Positions 8,700 to 17,703 of a stretch of 64,000 bases of DNA are shown piece by piece (the stretch's first letter is position 1; each line of letters opens with the position of its first letter). Both the position numbers and the translations under genes were made by a program. The notes under the pieces are model-generated. The model made no database searches and was not told where the DNA came from. It was given only the letters and a program-made list of their open reading frames with translations. Location: assembly GCF_023701485.1 (NCBI RefSeq), contig NZ_JAMQBK010000032.1, positions 20,307 to 84,306 of the forward strand. Direction: 5' to 3'. This DNA is from Aporhodopirellula aestuarii. Lineage in GTDB: Bacteria; Planctomycetota; Planctomycetia; Pirellulales; Pirellulaceae.

Positions 8700-10919
8700 C
8701 TATGCCAACGACTCGACAATCTGATTGAACGTGGGGCTCGGACGCATCGCCTCGAAAGCCGCTGCTTCGTCGGGGAAGTAATAACCTCCGATATCAACTG
8801 CTACGCCTTGGGCATCGTTGAGTTCACCGACAATTTTGTCTTCGTTCGCTGCCATTTTCTGAGCGATCGGGGTGAAACGTTCCTTCAACGTGGCGTCTTG
8901 ATCCTGAGCCGCAAGTGCCTCCGCCCAGTACAAGGCGAGATAGAAATGGCTGCCCCGGTTGTCGAGTTCGTTGACTTTGCGGGACGGCGATTTGTCTTCA
9001 TCCAGGAAACGTCCGGTCGCTTCGTTGAGCGTCGAGGCGAGCACGGCGAGTGATTGATCGCCAGACTTTTCAGCCAAATCCTCGATCGAGACCGCGATGG
9101 CCAAAAATTCTCCGAGCGAATCCCAACGCAGGTGATTCTCGGCGAGAAACTGCTGAACGTGCTTCGGAGCCGACCCACCGGCACCGGTTTCGAACATCCC
9201 GCCGCCTGCGAGCAGAGGCACGATCGAGAGCATCTTCGCACTCGTACCGAGCTCGAGAATCGGGAACAAATCGGTGAGGTAATCACGCAGCACGTTGCCG
9301 GTGACCGAAATCGAATCGAGCCCTTTCCGGCATCGGCCACACGCATGCAGCGTCGCTTCGACCGGCGAAAGAATCTGCAGATCGAGTCCCTCGGTATCGT
9401 GCTCCTTCAAATACGTTTCGACTTTCGCGATCAGGTTACGATCGTGGGCACGAGCCGAATCAAGCCAGAAGACTGTCGCCGCACCGGTCGCTCGGGCACG
9501 CGCGACCGCCAAGCGCACCCAATCCGCGATTGCAACGTCTTTGGTTTGGCAGGCTCGCCAAACGTCGCCGCTGTTCACCGTGTGCTTCAGCAGAACCTCA
9601 CCGGCCGCGTTGACGACACGGACTTCTCCGGCGGCAGACATTTCGAAAGTCTTGTCGTGAGAGCCGTACTCTTCCGCCTTCTTCGCCATCAGGCCGACGT
9701 TTGCGACGCTGCCCATCGTGGACACATCGAATTTCCCATTGGCTTTGCAATCATCAATGACGGCTTGGTAAACGCCGGCGTAACAGCGATCGGGAATCAT
9801 CGCGATCGTGTCATGCAGTTTGCCATCCTTGCCCCACATTTTGCCGCCCGCGCGAATTGCCGCTGGCATCGACGCGTCGATGATCACATCGCTCGGAACG
9901 TGCAGGTTCGTGATGCCTTTATCTGAATCCACCATTGCCAACGGCGGCAATTCCGATTCGATTTTGGCCATCGTCGCTTCGACGAGAGCCCGCTCGTCGG
10001 CGGGTAACGTTTGAATTTTGCCGAGGACCTGTCCGAGACCTTGGTTCGGATCGACACCCGCCCGGGCCAAAATTCCTGCGTACTCTTCGAACAATTCGGA
10101 GTACAGCACGCTGACGGCGTGACCGAACAGAATCGGATCGGACACCTTCATCATCGTGGCCTTCAGGTGCAAGGACAGCAAAACACCCTGTTCCTTGGCA
10201 GCCGCAGCGGTCTCGGCAATGAATTTTCGCAAATGCTCGCGGCTGAGCACGGAAGCATCGAATACTTCGCCTTCCTCAACCGAGATCGATTCACGCAGCA
10301 CCGTCACCTTACCTGACTCGTCGACGTGCTCGACTCGCAAGGTATCGGCTGCTGGCATCACGACCGACAATTCGCTGCCGTAGAAATCCCCATCCGTCAT
10401 GTGAGCAACCCGCGTTTTGGATTGCGAAGTCCATTCGCCCATCGAGTGTGGATTCTTCTGAGCGTATTTCTTGACAGGAGCGGCGACGCGGCGATCCGAG
10501 TTCCCCTCACGCAGGACCGGGTTAACGGCACTGCCGAGAACTTTTGCGTAAGCCGCACGAACCGACTTTTCCTCCTCCGTCTGCGGGTCGGCGGGGAAAT
10601 CGGGCACATCGTACCCCTTGGCTTGCAACTCCGCGATCGTGGCGGTGAGTTGCGGGATCGACGCACTGATGTTCGGAAGCTTGATGATGTTCGCGTGGGG
10701 TTCCTTCACGAGCGCCCCCAACTCACCAAGGGCGTCCGCAACACGCTGGTCGTCCGACAAGCGATCCGGGAAGCTCGCAAGGACTCGCGCGGCGAGCGAA
10801 ATATCTTTCGCCTCAAACTCCAGCCCCGAAGCCGCTGTGAAGGCACGCAAGATCGGAAGCAGCGAGCGGGTCGCTAGTGCGGGAGCTTCGTCGGTAATCG
10901 TGTATACAATCGTTGCCAT
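8700..10919 (-). CDS. icd: NADP-dependent isocitrate dehydrogenase, monomeric type
   Basis: This 739-residue protein matches the monomeric isocitrate dehydrogenase family, normally about 740 residues, along its whole length. Recognisable segments include [20 protein letters not shown] near residues 80-100, [20 protein letters not shown] near 135-155 and [20 protein letters not shown] near 275-295. The enzyme oxidises and decarboxylates isocitrate to 2-oxoglutarate with NADP+ in the TCA cycle and supplies cytoplasmic NADPH. The start ATG is preceded by only weak Shine-Dalgarno sequence. The gene stands alone; the glycosylase gene begins 98 nt downstream. Confidence 0.95.
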   Translation of the reverse strand: MATIVYTITDEAPALATRSLLPILRAFTAASGLEFEAKDISLAARVLASFPDRLSDDQRVADALGELGALVKEPHANIIKLPNISASIPQLTATIAELQAKGYDVPDFPADPQTEEEKSVRAAYAKVLGSAVNPVLREGNSDRRVAAPVKKYAQKNPHSMGEWTSQSKTRVAHMTDGDFYGSELSVVMPAADTLRVEHVDESGKVTVLRESISVEEGEVFDASVLSREHLRKFIAETAAAAKEQGVLLSLHLKATMMKVSDPILFGHAVSVLYSELFEEYAGILARAGVDPNQGLGQVLGKIQTLPADERALVEATMAKIESELPPLAMVDSDKGITNLHVPSDVIIDASMPAAIRAGGKMWGKDGKLHDTIAMIPDRCYAGVYQAVIDDCKANGKFDVSTMGSVANVGLMAKKAEEYGSHDKTFEMSAAGEVRVVNAAGEVLLKHTVNSGDVWRACQTKDVAIADWVRLAVARARATGAATVFWLDSARAHDRNLIAKVETYLKEHDTEGLDLQILSPVEATLHACGRCRKGLDSISVTGNVLRDYLTDLFPILELGTSAKMLSIVPLLAGGGMFETGAGGSAPKHVQQFLAENHLRWDSLGEFLAIAVSIEDLAEKSGDQSLAVLASTLNEATGRFLDEDKSPSRKVNELDNRGSHFYLALYWAEALAAQDQDATLKERFTPIAQKMAANEDKIVGELNDAQGVAVDIGGYYFPDEAAAFEAMRPSPTFNQIVESLA

Positions 10920-11118
10920 GGAAAATCCCGACAGTAATGTGATGTGAATGGTGTTGAGGTCGGCCTTACGGTCGCCCCACGCTCGTCAGAGCATGGAATC
11001 CGGGATCGACGAGCCAAAAACCCGCGACGGGGGGTTCGACGTCGATCCACTACAAATCGCCCCAAAAGCCTGTAGAGACGGACTTCATCTGTCAATGCCG
11101 AGTCACCCCAGTTTGGGC

Positions 11119-11146
11119 TTGCAGTAGAGAGCAAAATCGCCATACT
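11119..11146 (+). promoter_or_regulatory. Candidate sigma-70-type promoter for rplY
   Basis: TTGCAG (11119-11124) and CATACT (11141-11146) are separated by 16 nt and lie about 60 nt upstream of rplY. The match is modest and the assignment weak. The rest of the 288-nt gap between icd and rplY, which are divergent, shows no other clear element. Confidence 0.25.
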
Positions 11147-11207
11147 GCCGTGCTTCAAAAAAAATCCACCATCCCACACTTCTATTTTTGCCGAACCGGT
11201 TCCCGCC

Positions 11208-11834
11208 ATGACGGACGTGATTCAAGCCACCAAACGAGACTCCACCGGAACCGCAGCGACCATCCGCTTGCGCCGAAACGGACTTGTTCCCGCAGTTCTT
11301 TACGGCCACGGTGAAGCCAACGAACACCTGGCGATCCCAGCGACCCAGGTCAAGAGCTTGCTGCGTCACCACTCGAAAATGATCAAACTCACCGGTGACG
11401 TCGATGAAAACGCGCTCGTCAGCGAAATGCAGTGGGACGCACTCGGTATCGAAGTGCTCCACCTCGACCTGATCCGCGTTAACCTCAAAGAAAAAGTCGA
11501 GGTGACCGTTGCCATCGAAACTCACGGCGAAGCTGCTGGAACCCGCGAAGGCGGTATCCTGATCGAGAACCTGCACGAAGTTGATATCCGCTGCTCAGCC
11601 GGAGCGATCCCTGAGAACCTGGTTGTCGACATCAACGATTTGCACCTCGGCCAAAATGTCACCGCGAGCGACCTTCAATTGCCTGAAGGCGTTGAGCTGA
11701 TAACCCCCGGCGACACCGTGATCGCTCACGTCGAAACCCCACGTGAAGAAGTCGCCGAAGAGACTGAAGACGGCCTCGGTGCCGAACCGGAAGTCATCAG
11801 CAAGGGTGGTGGCGAAGAAGACGACGAGGCGTGA
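11208..11834 (+). CDS. rplY: 50S ribosomal protein L25 (CTC type)
   Basis: This 208-residue protein has the N-terminal L25 5S rRNA-binding domain (RLRRNGLVPAVLYGHGEANE near residues 20-40) and the beta-rich TL5/CTC C-terminal domain (HEVDIRCSAGAIPENLVVDI), then an acidic tail rich in Glu and Asp. The long CTC form is usual outside enterobacteria. It binds 5S rRNA in the large subunit. It heads the cluster rplY-pth-rpsF-ssb-rplI; rplY-pth is a widespread pair. Its stop overlaps the GTG of pth by 4 nt, so the two are coupled. Confidence 0.95.
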   Translation: MTDVIQATKRDSTGTAATIRLRRNGLVPAVLYGHGEANEHLAIPATQVKSLLRHHSKMIKLTGDVDENALVSEMQWDALGIEVLHLDLIRVNLKEKVEVTVAIETHGEAAGTREGGILIENLHEVDIRCSAGAIPENLVVDINDLHLGQNVTASDLQLPEGVELITPGDTVIAHVETPREEVAEETEDGLGAEPEVISKGGGEEDDEA

Positions 11835-12400
11835 AGCTGATCGTCGGACTGGGGAACCCCGGTCGGAAGTATGACCAAACACGCCACAATGTCGGATTCA
11901 TGGTCGCGGCTCAACTCTGCCGCGAGTATGCGGGGACGACCCCGAGTAAAAAATTTGACGGCGAAATTAGCGAAATCCGTATCGGTGCCGAAAAAGGGCT
12001 GGTACTTTGTCCCCACACTTACATGAACGCGAGCGGAAAAAGTGTCCGCAAAGCGTTCGACTTTTACAAACTCGACCTAGAGGACCTGATTTTAATTTGT
12101 GACGATCTGAATTTGGCCACCGGCCGAATCCGGATCCGCCGAGGCGGCTCGGCAGGCGGTCAAAAAGGACTCGCCGATACCATCGCTCACCTCGGTACCG
12201 ACCAATACCCGAGGCTGCGAATCGGAATCGATCGCCCGCCCGCAAAATGGCAAGTCACTGATTATGTCCTTGGAAATTTTACCGAAGAGGAACGGACTGA
12301 TATCGAATTGGCCATCATGCGATCCTGCGATGCGATCAAATGCTGGGCGACAGAAGGAATCGGTGAAGCAATGAGCCGATACAACGCAAACGCGACCTGA
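11831..12400 (+). CDS. pth: Peptidyl-tRNA hydrolase
   Basis: This 189-residue protein carries the family signature GLGNPGRKYDQTRHNVGFM, with the catalytic histidine in RHNVG, plus LVLCPHTYMNASGKSV and LILICDDLNLATGRIRIRRG with GGSAGGQKGL. It releases peptides from prematurely dissociated peptidyl-tRNA so the tRNA can be recycled. The GTG start overlaps the rplY stop (GTGA), and length and residue order are typical. A gap of 113 nt without clear signals separates it from rpsF. Confidence 0.96.
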   Translation: MKLIVGLGNPGRKYDQTRHNVGFMVAAQLCREYAGTTPSKKFDGEISEIRIGAEKGLVLCPHTYMNASGKSVRKAFDFYKLDLEDLILICDDLNLATGRIRIRRGGSAGGQKGLADTIAHLGTDQYPRLRIGIDRPPAKWQVTDYVLGNFTEEERTDIELAIMRSCDAIKCWATEGIGEAMSRYNANAT

Positions 12401-12513
12401 ACAACCGATACCAACCGTTCACGAACGCAGCTCGCTGCGATTCAACTTCGAACAAAATCACCGTTACGTTTTTTCAATTTCAAACATCTTCCGATTTCCC
12501 CGCGATCTGACCC

Positions 12514-12930
12514 GTGGCTAACGTCAAAACCTACGAAACGCTTTTCATCCTCGATAGCAACCACTACGCCCGCGACCCTGGCGGAGTGGCCAAGCAGCTA
12601 GAGGACCTTATTGCCGAAGCTGGCGGCGAAGTGCTCGTCAGCCGGATGTGGATGGAGCAAAAGCTCGCCTATCCGATCGACAAGCACCAAAAAGGCACCT
12701 ACTACCTCATCTACTTCAGCATGGATGGGCCACACCTGCCTAAGCTCGCTCGCTCATTCAAGCTGTGCGAACCGGTCGTTCGTGAATTGACCATTCGCCT
12801 CGACCCACGACTCGTTGAGCCGATTCTGGCTAACGCCCGTGGCGAATTGTTCAGCGGACCGAGCGGCGCCGAAGCGGGTGAAGCTCCTGAGGAAGTGGCG
12901 AACGAAGAGGAAGCCGTCGCGGACGCCTAA
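12514..12930 (+). CDS. rpsF: 30S ribosomal protein S6
   Basis: This 138-residue protein fits S6: an N-terminal YETLFILDSN strand, the KLAYPIDKHQKGTYYLIYF segment and the ELTIRLDPRLVEPI region. It ends in an acidic Glu/Ala-rich tail of about 25 residues beyond the folded core. S6 binds 16S rRNA with S18 in the small-subunit platform. The gene starts with GTG at 12514; no earlier ATG fits. It precedes ssb by 54 nt in the conserved rpsF-ssb order. Confidence 0.95.
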   Translation: MANVKTYETLFILDSNHYARDPGGVAKQLEDLIAEAGGEVLVSRMWMEQKLAYPIDKHQKGTYYLIYFSMDGPHLPKLARSFKLCEPVVRELTIRLDPRLVEPILANARGELFSGPSGAEAGEAPEEVANEEEAVADA

Positions 12931-12984
12931 GTCGCTGCGACTTAAGCCCCCCATGCCGACGACCAAGCGGAGGAAACAGAATCC

Positions 12985-13476
12985 ATGGCAAGTTATAATC
13001 GCGTAATGTTGATGGGCAATTTGACCCGAGACATCGAGCTGCGCTACTTGCCGAGCGGAATGGCAGTTTCGGAATTCGGCTTGGCAGTGAACGACAAACG
13101 CAAGAACAACGAAGGCCAATGGGTCGACGATGTCAACTTCTTTGACATCACCCTGTTCGGCAGAACTGCGGAAGTCGCGAGCGAGTATTTGTCGAAAGGC
13201 TCACCCATCTTCATCGAGGGTCGCCTCAAGCAAGACACGTGGGAAAAAGACGGCCAAAAACGCTCCAAGGTCAAAGTGATCGGCGAGCGGATGCAGATGA
13301 TCGGTGGACGAAGCGAAGGCGGTGGAAACTCCGGTGGCGGATCTGTCCGTGAATCAGCACCCCCACAGCAACGCTACGTTAACTCGAACGATAGTGCTCC
13401 ACCCTCGCAAGCACCCCGCGATGCCCAACCGACCGGTGGCGGGCCCGGATACGACGAACCTGAGATCCCGTTTTAA
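12985..13476 (+). CDS. ssb: Single-stranded DNA-binding protein
   Basis: This 163-residue protein has an N-terminal OB fold ([20 protein letters not shown], then [20 protein letters not shown] and [18 protein letters not shown]), a glycine/proline/glutamine-rich disordered linker, and the terminal acidic-hydrophobic tip EPEIPF that recruits repair and replication partners. A GGAGGAAA ribosome-binding site lies just upstream of the ATG. It coats single-stranded DNA during replication, recombination and repair. The gene normally following in bacteria, rpsR (S18), is not found before rplI. Confidence 0.96.
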   Translation: MASYNRVMLMGNLTRDIELRYLPSGMAVSEFGLAVNDKRKNNEGQWVDDVNFFDITLFGRTAEVASEYLSKGSPIFIEGRLKQDTWEKDGQKRSKVKVIGERMQMIGGRSEGGGNSGGGSVRESAPPQQRYVNSNDSAPPSQAPRDAQPTGGGPGYDEPEIPF

Positions 13477-13617
13477 TCGGCCTCACCTGTTACACGAAGC
13501 CTCGGCTTCCCCCAAGTAAATTGCTGGCGACACGGCTTCCACTTTCCCCGCGATCGCCTCCACCAACAAACCTAACCAACCCATTCGCAGTCACCTCTGT
13601 TTAATAGTCAATCCGCT

Positions 13618-14160
13618 ATGTCCAAAGCTGCCACTCGCCGAGCCTCAAGCCACTTCAAACGCCTCCCCAAGGGAAGCAACGGCGGGATCCAACTGCTGTT
13701 GATCCACAATGTCGAGCACCTCGGAAAACAAGGTGACTTGGTCGAAGTCAAAGCAGGATTCGCGCTGAACTACCTGTTGCCCCAAGGCCTCGCCACTGTC
13801 GCAACCGACCACCACAAACGGATGGTCGAGAAGCACCGCGAGAAACTCCGCGAAATCGAAATCCAAAAGCTGCAAAGCTACCAGGACCAAGCCGACGAAT
13901 TGGCCAAGCAATCGATCACGATCGAAGCCAACGCCAACGACGAAGGTCACCTGTACGGCAGCGTCGGACCTCACGAGATTGTCGATTCGCTCAAGAGCGT
14001 CGGCATCCACTTGGCCCAAGACCAAATCCGTCTCGACGGACCGCTCAAAGAACTCGGCCTCTACACCGTCAAAGTTCACCTGCACAGCGAAGTGCAAGCG
14101 AGCCTCAAGGTTTGGGTTGTGCCGACCGTTGCATCGGAAACCGGCGAACCAGGTGCCTAA
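13618..14160 (+). CDS. rplI: 50S ribosomal protein L9
   Basis: This 180-residue protein has the L9 N-domain signature (LLIHNVEHLGKQGDLVEVKA, then GFALNYLLPQGLA), a long central helix (VEKHREKLREIEIQKLQSYQ) and the C-terminal domain (EGHLYGSVGPHEIVDSLKSV). About 22 extra basic residues precede the usual start; no suitable internal start was found, so the extension seems real. L9 binds 23S rRNA and supports reading-frame maintenance. It is the last gene of the cluster, 141 nt after ssb, and is followed by tRNA-Leu. Confidence 0.95.
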   Translation: MSKAATRRASSHFKRLPKGSNGGIQLLLIHNVEHLGKQGDLVEVKAGFALNYLLPQGLATVATDHHKRMVEKHREKLREIEIQKLQSYQDQADELAKQSITIEANANDEGHLYGSVGPHEIVDSLKSVGIHLAQDQIRLDGPLKELGLYTVKVHLHSEVQASLKVWVVPTVASETGEPGA

Positions 14161-14274
14161 CTGGGCACTCGGCTGCGAACGACCTGTTGGCAGCCATTGC
14201 AAAAAGTCGATTCGAGCATCGCTCTAATCGCGTGAAAACGAATCAGCTACGACCAAAATGCGAGTAGCTTGCCC

Positions 14275-14358
14275 GGGGCTGTGGCGGAACTGGCAGACGC
14301 GCTGGATTTAGGATCCAGTTCCTTTACTGGAGTGCAGGTTCGATTCCTGTCAGCCCTA
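14275..14358 (+). tRNA. tRNA-Leu (anticodon UAG)
   Basis: The acceptor stem pairs GGGGCTG (14275-14281) with CAGCCCT (14351-14357), and A14358 is the discriminator base; CCA is not encoded. The anticodon stem CTGGA/TCCAG encloses the loop TTTAGGA with anticodon TAG at 14309-14311. The T-arm reads GCAGGTTCGATTCCTGT, and the long variable arm is typical of leucine tRNAs. It reads CUA and, by wobble, other CUN codons. A strong terminator follows at 14395. Confidence 0.95.
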
Positions 14359-14394
14359 TCTCATAAAACCCCGTCAATAACGTGGTTTGCAAAA

Positions 14395-14427
14395 AGCGGG
14401 TTACCTTCGGGTTACCCGCTTTTTTTT
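14395..14427. terminator. Bidirectional intrinsic terminator with a UUCG tetraloop
   Basis: Arms 14395-14405 and 14410-14420 form an 11-bp stem with one T-T mismatch, closed by TTCG (14406-14409), an exceptionally stable loop. Eight T residues follow on the plus strand, ending the tRNA-Leu transcript, and five A residues precede it, giving a T-run on the minus strand. The TAA stop of the minus-strand gene at 14412-14639 lies inside the second arm. Confidence 0.85.
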
Positions 14428-14639
14428 CGCCCCCTCACCATCACGCCAATCGACCAGATTGAAAACGCCAGCATCAACGCGCCGAGCCCATTGGCGAGCT
14501 CGCCGGATGCTATTTCCACGACACCGATGACAACGAACACACCGGCCACAATCGTTGTGGTGTACGGGCGGTTGCTAGGCGGATCTTGTCCGGCATTGTC
14601 GTCGTCGACTTCAGGCGGCGATTTGTACAAATTGCTCAT
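14412..14639 (-). CDS. Small two-helix membrane protein
   Basis: This 75-residue protein has a hydrophilic N-terminus rich in Asp and Pro, two hydrophobic helices near residues 27-47 and 51-69 (TTTIVAGVFVVIGVVEIASG; LGALMLAFSIWSIGVMV) and a basic end (RGRKKSG). A good ribosome-binding site (GGAAGAG) lies 7 nt upstream of the ATG, which supports it as a real gene. No function is recognised. Its stop codon sits inside the terminator hairpin shared with tRNA-Leu, so translation and termination may interfere. About 210 nt of featureless sequence separate it from ribBA. Confidence 0.7.
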   Translation of the reverse strand: MSNLYKSPPEVDDDNAGQDPPSNRPYTTTIVAGVFVVIGVVEIASGELANGLGALMLAFSIWSIGVMVRGRKKSG

Positions 14640-14852
14640 GGTGTCTCTTCCTTGTCATCCATCGATAACCGGGCTTCCCTCTTGGTCCGTCGCCGGTCGT
14701 CGGGACGCTAAGCGGCGGCGCGAAAGAATTCTACCCATTCATCGCACCGAACACCCAGACGCCATGCACTCCAAAGTGGGCTAGCTGGTAACGCTTCAGC
14801 CCGCCCCACCTCAGCGGAAGATAAACAATCTCTCGCTAGAAATCGTCGCAAT

Positions 14853-16088
14853 TCAATTGCGTTCCTGAATGGACTCCTGGGCGACGGTGGGAAGTTGATG
14901 TTCCATCTTGTCACGTTTGGTCGTCAAGTAACTGATGTTGTGCTTGTTGACTGGAGGCAAAATGGGCACTTGGTCGATCACGTCAATTGGAAACCCGTTG
15001 TGTTCGAATGCGTCTGTTTTCTTGGGGTTGTTGGTCAGCAACCGAACCCGCTCGATCCCCAAATCAGCCAGAATTTGGATACCAACCCCGTACTCTCGCT
15101 CGTCGGCGCGGAAACCGAGTGCAAGATTCGCTTCGACAGTATCCATGCCTTGCTCTTGGAGGGCGTAAGCTCGGATTTTGTCGACGAGTCCAATTCCGCG
15201 TCCCTCTTGGGGCAAGTAGACGATGGCCCCTCGACCGTCCCGAGCAATCATCTCAAGCGCCAATTGCAGTTGATCACCGCAGTCGCAGCGGAGCGAGCTC
15301 ACCAGGTCGCCCGTGAAGCAGCTTGAATGCATCCGCACGAGAGGTGCCGCCGCGGAGGCGACATCCCCCATGACCAAGGCAACGGGCTGCTCCGTTTCAT
15401 GGTCAACGTTGTAGGCAATGATTTTCATTGTGCCGTATTTGGTAGGAAGCGTCGCTTCGGCAGCCCGGTGAACCAGCTTTTCATGGCGACGACGATAACG
15501 GATCAATTGCTCGATTGAGACGATCAGCAAATTGTGCTTTTCGGCAAGTTCGAATAAGTATTCACGACTGGGCCGGTCTCCCTTTTCGTCCAAGACTTCA
15601 CACAGCACGCCGACCGGAGCGAGGCCGGCCATCCTTGCCAGATCCATCGAAGCCTCGGTGTGACCGGCGCGGCGGAGAACGCCGCCCTGCTTGGCCAACA
15701 GTGGAAACACGTGACCGGGGCGAACAAAATCCGTGGTGGTGCAAGTCGCGTTTGCCAAGTGCCGAATCGTCGTGGCCCGTTCGTAGGCCGTGATCCCCGT
15801 TTTGCAACTTTGGTGATCGACCGGCGTGAGGAAGGCCGTCGACAACGGGGCATTGTTATTTTGAACGACCGGCTGCAGATCACAGCGAGTTGCAACGTCA
15901 GGCAAAACGGAAACGCACAATTGTCCGCGTCCGTTAAGAATGAAGTTGATGACTTCGGGAGTTACCGTTTCCGCGGCACAGACGAAGTCGCCTTCGTTCT
16001 CGCGATCTTCGGCATCGACCACGATAATGACCTCGCCACGCGCGATCGCTTGGACGGCTTCCGGAATGGTTGAGAACGAACCTGACAT
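14853..16088 (-). CDS. ribBA: Bifunctional DHBP synthase / GTP cyclohydrolase II
   Basis: This 411-residue protein fuses two riboflavin-pathway enzymes. The N-terminal half (residues 1-200) is 3,4-dihydroxy-2-butanone-4-phosphate synthase, with the metal-binding motif DAEDRENEGDF and RPGHVFPLLA. The C-terminal half is GTP cyclohydrolase II, with the zinc cysteines in SSCFTGDLVSSLRCDCGDQ and the PQEGRGIGL loop. Together they make both precursors of lumazine. The 132-nt leader shows no FMN riboswitch consensus. An AAGGAA site precedes the ATG. It lies downstream of the lipid-type cluster on the same strand and may be read from it. Confidence 0.96.
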   Translation of the reverse strand: MSGSFSTIPEAVQAIARGEVIIVVDAEDRENEGDFVCAAETVTPEVINFILNGRGQLCVSVLPDVATRCDLQPVVQNNNAPLSTAFLTPVDHQSCKTGITAYERATTIRHLANATCTTTDFVRPGHVFPLLAKQGGVLRRAGHTEASMDLARMAGLAPVGVLCEVLDEKGDRPSREYLFELAEKHNLLIVSIEQLIRYRRRHEKLVHRAAEATLPTKYGTMKIIAYNVDHETEQPVALVMGDVASAAAPLVRMHSSCFTGDLVSSLRCDCGDQLQLALEMIARDGRGAIVYLPQEGRGIGLVDKIRAYALQEQGMDTVEANLALGFRADEREYGVGIQILADLGIERVRLLTNNPKKTDAFEHNGFPIDVIDQVPILPPVNKHNISYLTTKRDKMEHQLPTVAQESIQERN

Positions 16089-16220
16089 GGCGAATTTCCT
16101 TCAAAGCAAGCAGTTGGAAGTGGTGCTGGACGTTCCCCGAATACCGGCCCCGAACACTGGACTGGGCTTGGAACTCCTTTCCCAAGCGTCAGTCGCTTTC
16201 AAATGTTTCTGCAAACTCGG

Positions 16221-17669
16221 CTAAATCGTGTTGGTCAGTCGCATCAGGTCGAAAGCAGCCCGAAATGACACGGATCGCACCGCGATATATTCACGCTCAA
16301 TCCAATCCGTGCCCCATTTCGTCTTGTAAGCGACCTGCGAATCAGTGGGATACCATCTCGCTCCGTTCTTGCGGAGCCAGTGGATGGCTCGGTGTAGCCA
16401 GCCACACGCCAACCCTTCCGCTTCATCGTCCACCACGAAGGGTGTGAAGCCGAAGTGCAGATAGCTCACGCCTTCCGCTTGGAATCGTTCGATCGCCGTT
16501 GCGTTGCACAATTCCATGGCTCCGACCGGAGCATCAGCGATTTTTCTCGTCAGGTCGTGCAAGTAGCCGGGCTGTTCCTTTCCACGGACAGGAACATAGG
16601 AGATGAATGCGACTGGACGTTCTTCGGCATCCATCACCAAAAAGATGCGTCGTTGGTCGAGCAGATCGCCCTCGAGGTCTCCCACCATAAAATCCAGTTC
16701 GGGTTTGCGTTTTTCGCTCAACCAACTTTGACTAATCGCATCGAGTTGTGCTCGCCAATCCTGGTCCGCCGGCACGTCCTTCCCGAGTTCGACGACTCGT
16801 AATCCGTCCTTCTTGGCACGATTGATCTTATTTCGAAGTTGCATCTTCTTCTTGCCGGAAAAACTATACGCTTCCAGCTTGACCGCGTAGGTGCTTCCCA
16901 TTTGATTGACGGTGAAACCACGACTGGTAAAAAGTTCGACCTGCGATGCCCGCACTTGGACCGCAGCGACTCGTTTTCCCGACGCGGCTGCGAAGCTTGC
17001 GAATTGATCCAACAGCTTCGCCGCATCCTCCGCCGCCGCGTGGACACCACCAAACATCCACAAGTGCTTGCCTTGTTCGCGATAGGAGATGAATCCCGCC
17101 ACCCCATCAACCGCAAACTTGCTGTTGCGTTTGGAGAGTGACAAATTTCCCGACGGATGTGCTAGCACCTCGTCCAACACCTCCGGGGACACCAACTCAT
17201 CAATATCGTTGGTCGTGCGAATGTTGCTTGGCTTGCGACCGAGCGCCGATAGGATCTCTTCGTCGGTGTGTTCGCATACTTCAAAGGCAAGTTCTTTCGG
17301 CTTGAGAATATTGCCAAACACGCCACGGTCGATCGAAAGATGGAATGGCACCGCCAACATGGCCCACTCGAACCCTCCGAAGTACGCCCAGATTGCGACG
17401 GCAACCCCGGTGACTAAATACGTGTGTGCGAAGTTGTACGCGTGGTAGTACCAATGATCAATCTTCTTGTCGACTGACTTGCGAAACGCCATCGCTCCAG
17501 GAAGATATCCAACAACGTCAATGATTGCGAACGCAAAGATGGCTCGCAGCCAGTTGATGTTTCCAGCGTTCCATAGAATCAACCCTCCCGAAACTGCAAG
17601 CACGAGCAAGTGCTCGCCTCGTATAATGCGGTAGGTCGTCTTTGAATGAATCAGGTTACGGGCGTCCAC
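16221..17669 (-). CDS. DUF2156 (LPG-synthase C-like) transferase with membrane N-domain
   Basis: This 482-residue protein has two parts. Residues 1-125 form a membrane domain of about four helices containing DHWYYHAYNFAHTYLV and VPFHLSIDRGVFGN, a histidine-bearing pattern that may bind metal or lipid. Residues 160-482 match DUF2156, the GNAT-like C-terminal domain of lysylphosphatidylglycerol synthase MprF (basic patch KMQLRNKINRAKKDGLRV; end YKTKWGTDWIEREY). Relatives transfer aminoacyl or acyl groups to lipids or amines. The GTG start at 17669 has an AGGAAAG site. It is the last gene of the lipid-type locus, 34 nt after the oxidase; conjugating or capping the lipid product is an inference. 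Confidence 0.78.
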   Translation of the reverse strand: MDARNLIHSKTTYRIIRGEHLLVLAVSGGLILWNAGNINWLRAIFAFAIIDVVGYLPGAMAFRKSVDKKIDHWYYHAYNFAHTYLVTGVAVAIWAYFGGFEWAMLAVPFHLSIDRGVFGNILKPKELAFEVCEHTDEEILSALGRKPSNIRTTNDIDELVSPEVLDEVLAHPSGNLSLSKRNSKFAVDGVAGFISYREQGKHLWMFGGVHAAAEDAAKLLDQFASFAAASGKRVAAVQVRASQVELFTSRGFTVNQMGSTYAVKLEAYSFSGKKKMQLRNKINRAKKDGLRVVELGKDVPADQDWRAQLDAISQSWLSEKRKPELDFMVGDLEGDLLDQRRIFLVMDAEERPVAFISYVPVRGKEQPGYLHDLTRKIADAPVGAMELCNATAIERFQAEGVSYLHFGFTPFVVDDEAEGLACGWLHRAIHWLRKNGARWYPTDSQVAYKTKWGTDWIEREYIAVRSVSFRAAFDLMRLTNTI

Positions 17670-17703
17670 GTTACTTTCCTATTTTGATGGTTGTTGAAAG
17701 GGG

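Noticed and set aside
9054..9926. 290-residue plus-strand frame in the isocitrate dehydrogenase gene
   Set aside because: Antisense shadow of a strongly conserved enzyme gene.
16089..16220. FMN riboswitch upstream of ribBA
   Set aside because: The leader contains GGGG-rich phrases, but the conserved RFN-element segments are not present.
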